Source: CAVXNB01 sp963763085
Lineage (GTDB): Bacteria; Actinomycetota; Acidimicrobiia; Acidimicrobiales; Bog-793
Length of the DNA: 64,000 nt
Direction: 5' to 3'
NCBI GenBank assembly: GCA_963763085.1
Contig: CAVXNB010000001.1
Coordinates: 1 to 64,000 of the forward strand
In this document: positions 64,000-64,000 of the stretch, one piece after another
How positions within the stretch are numbered: the stretch's first letter is position 1
Layout of the letters: every line of letters begins with the position of its first letter
Notes under the pieces: model-generated
Told to the model about the DNA's origin: nothing
The model's input: only the letters and a program-made list of their open reading frames with translations
Database searches by the model: none
Program-made: the position numbers and the translations under genes

Positions 64000-64000
64000 G

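Overview
The window is high-GC DNA from a member of the Actinomycetota. The evidence is a mec-cysO-cysM sulfur-transfer operon, a SARP/AfsR-like regulator, a PimB'-type mannosyltransferase, two luciferase-like (F420-type) oxidoreductases, DUF2630, a WYL regulator, frequent GTG starts with GTGA stop/start overlaps, and a tmRNA tag ending in ALAA. I cannot place it to genus; an uncultured or early-branching class (Acidimicrobiia- or Thermoleophilia-like) is a guess. No tRNA, rRNA or CRISPR array was seen.

Layout. 1-9.9 kb: a leftward operon (ABC ATPase, ABC permease, secreted TAP-like hydrolase) divergent from a 1032-aa SARP/ATPase/TPR regulator, then a TPR remnant, a TSUP transporter and a secreted propeller protein. 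10-16.5 kb: small and partly broken genes, including an ABC-2-like permease, a 52-aa ORF under a perfect LexA box, a GNAT, an erm 23S rRNA methylase remnant fused in frame to a P-loop kinase, a frameshifted TetR beside a DUF5519-cupin pair, and copies of a short dispersed motif. 16.9-27.5 kb: an island bounded by two diverged direct repeats of about 117 bp. It holds an ECF sigma factor, a decayed membrane-anchored FG-GAP protein, a secreted peptide with an exact internal repeat, a decayed YVTN-type propeller, a decayed beta-helix protein and a lipoprotein of GH43-like fold. The sigma gene and the peptide gene share a 47-bp upstream block. 27.5-33.5 kb: a mobile-element graveyard (DUF6788 gene, recombinase-like gene, two transposase remnants) interleaved with a hydrolase/WYL pair and the tmRNA gene ssrA.

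33.6-64 kb is almost intact housekeeping sequence. It contains smpB; mec-cysO-cysM; rph-rdgB; a D-threonine aldolase-like enzyme; a hadA-like/hadB-like hotdog pair with an antitoxin-toxin fusion between them; a DUF885 hydrolase; pimB'; an SRPBCC-ROK kinase-luciferase-aminotransferase operon; a CHAP-domain protein with one frameshift; plsC facing glpK; a class II ribonucleotide reductase carrying a full-length intein behind an NrdR-like box; an orphan MftF-like glycosyltransferase overlapping it; a bicovalent-flavin oxidase; a single-domain riboflavin kinase; and a surface module (Pro/Thr-rich protein, triad-less sortase-like protein, cupredoxin-like lipoprotein).

Frameshifts are dense between about 11 and 33 kb and sparse afterwards (one in the CHAP gene, one in the sortase-like gene). 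Together with nonsense changes inside the island, this favours genuine pseudogene decay there, although single-base assembly errors cannot be excluded for the isolated cases.
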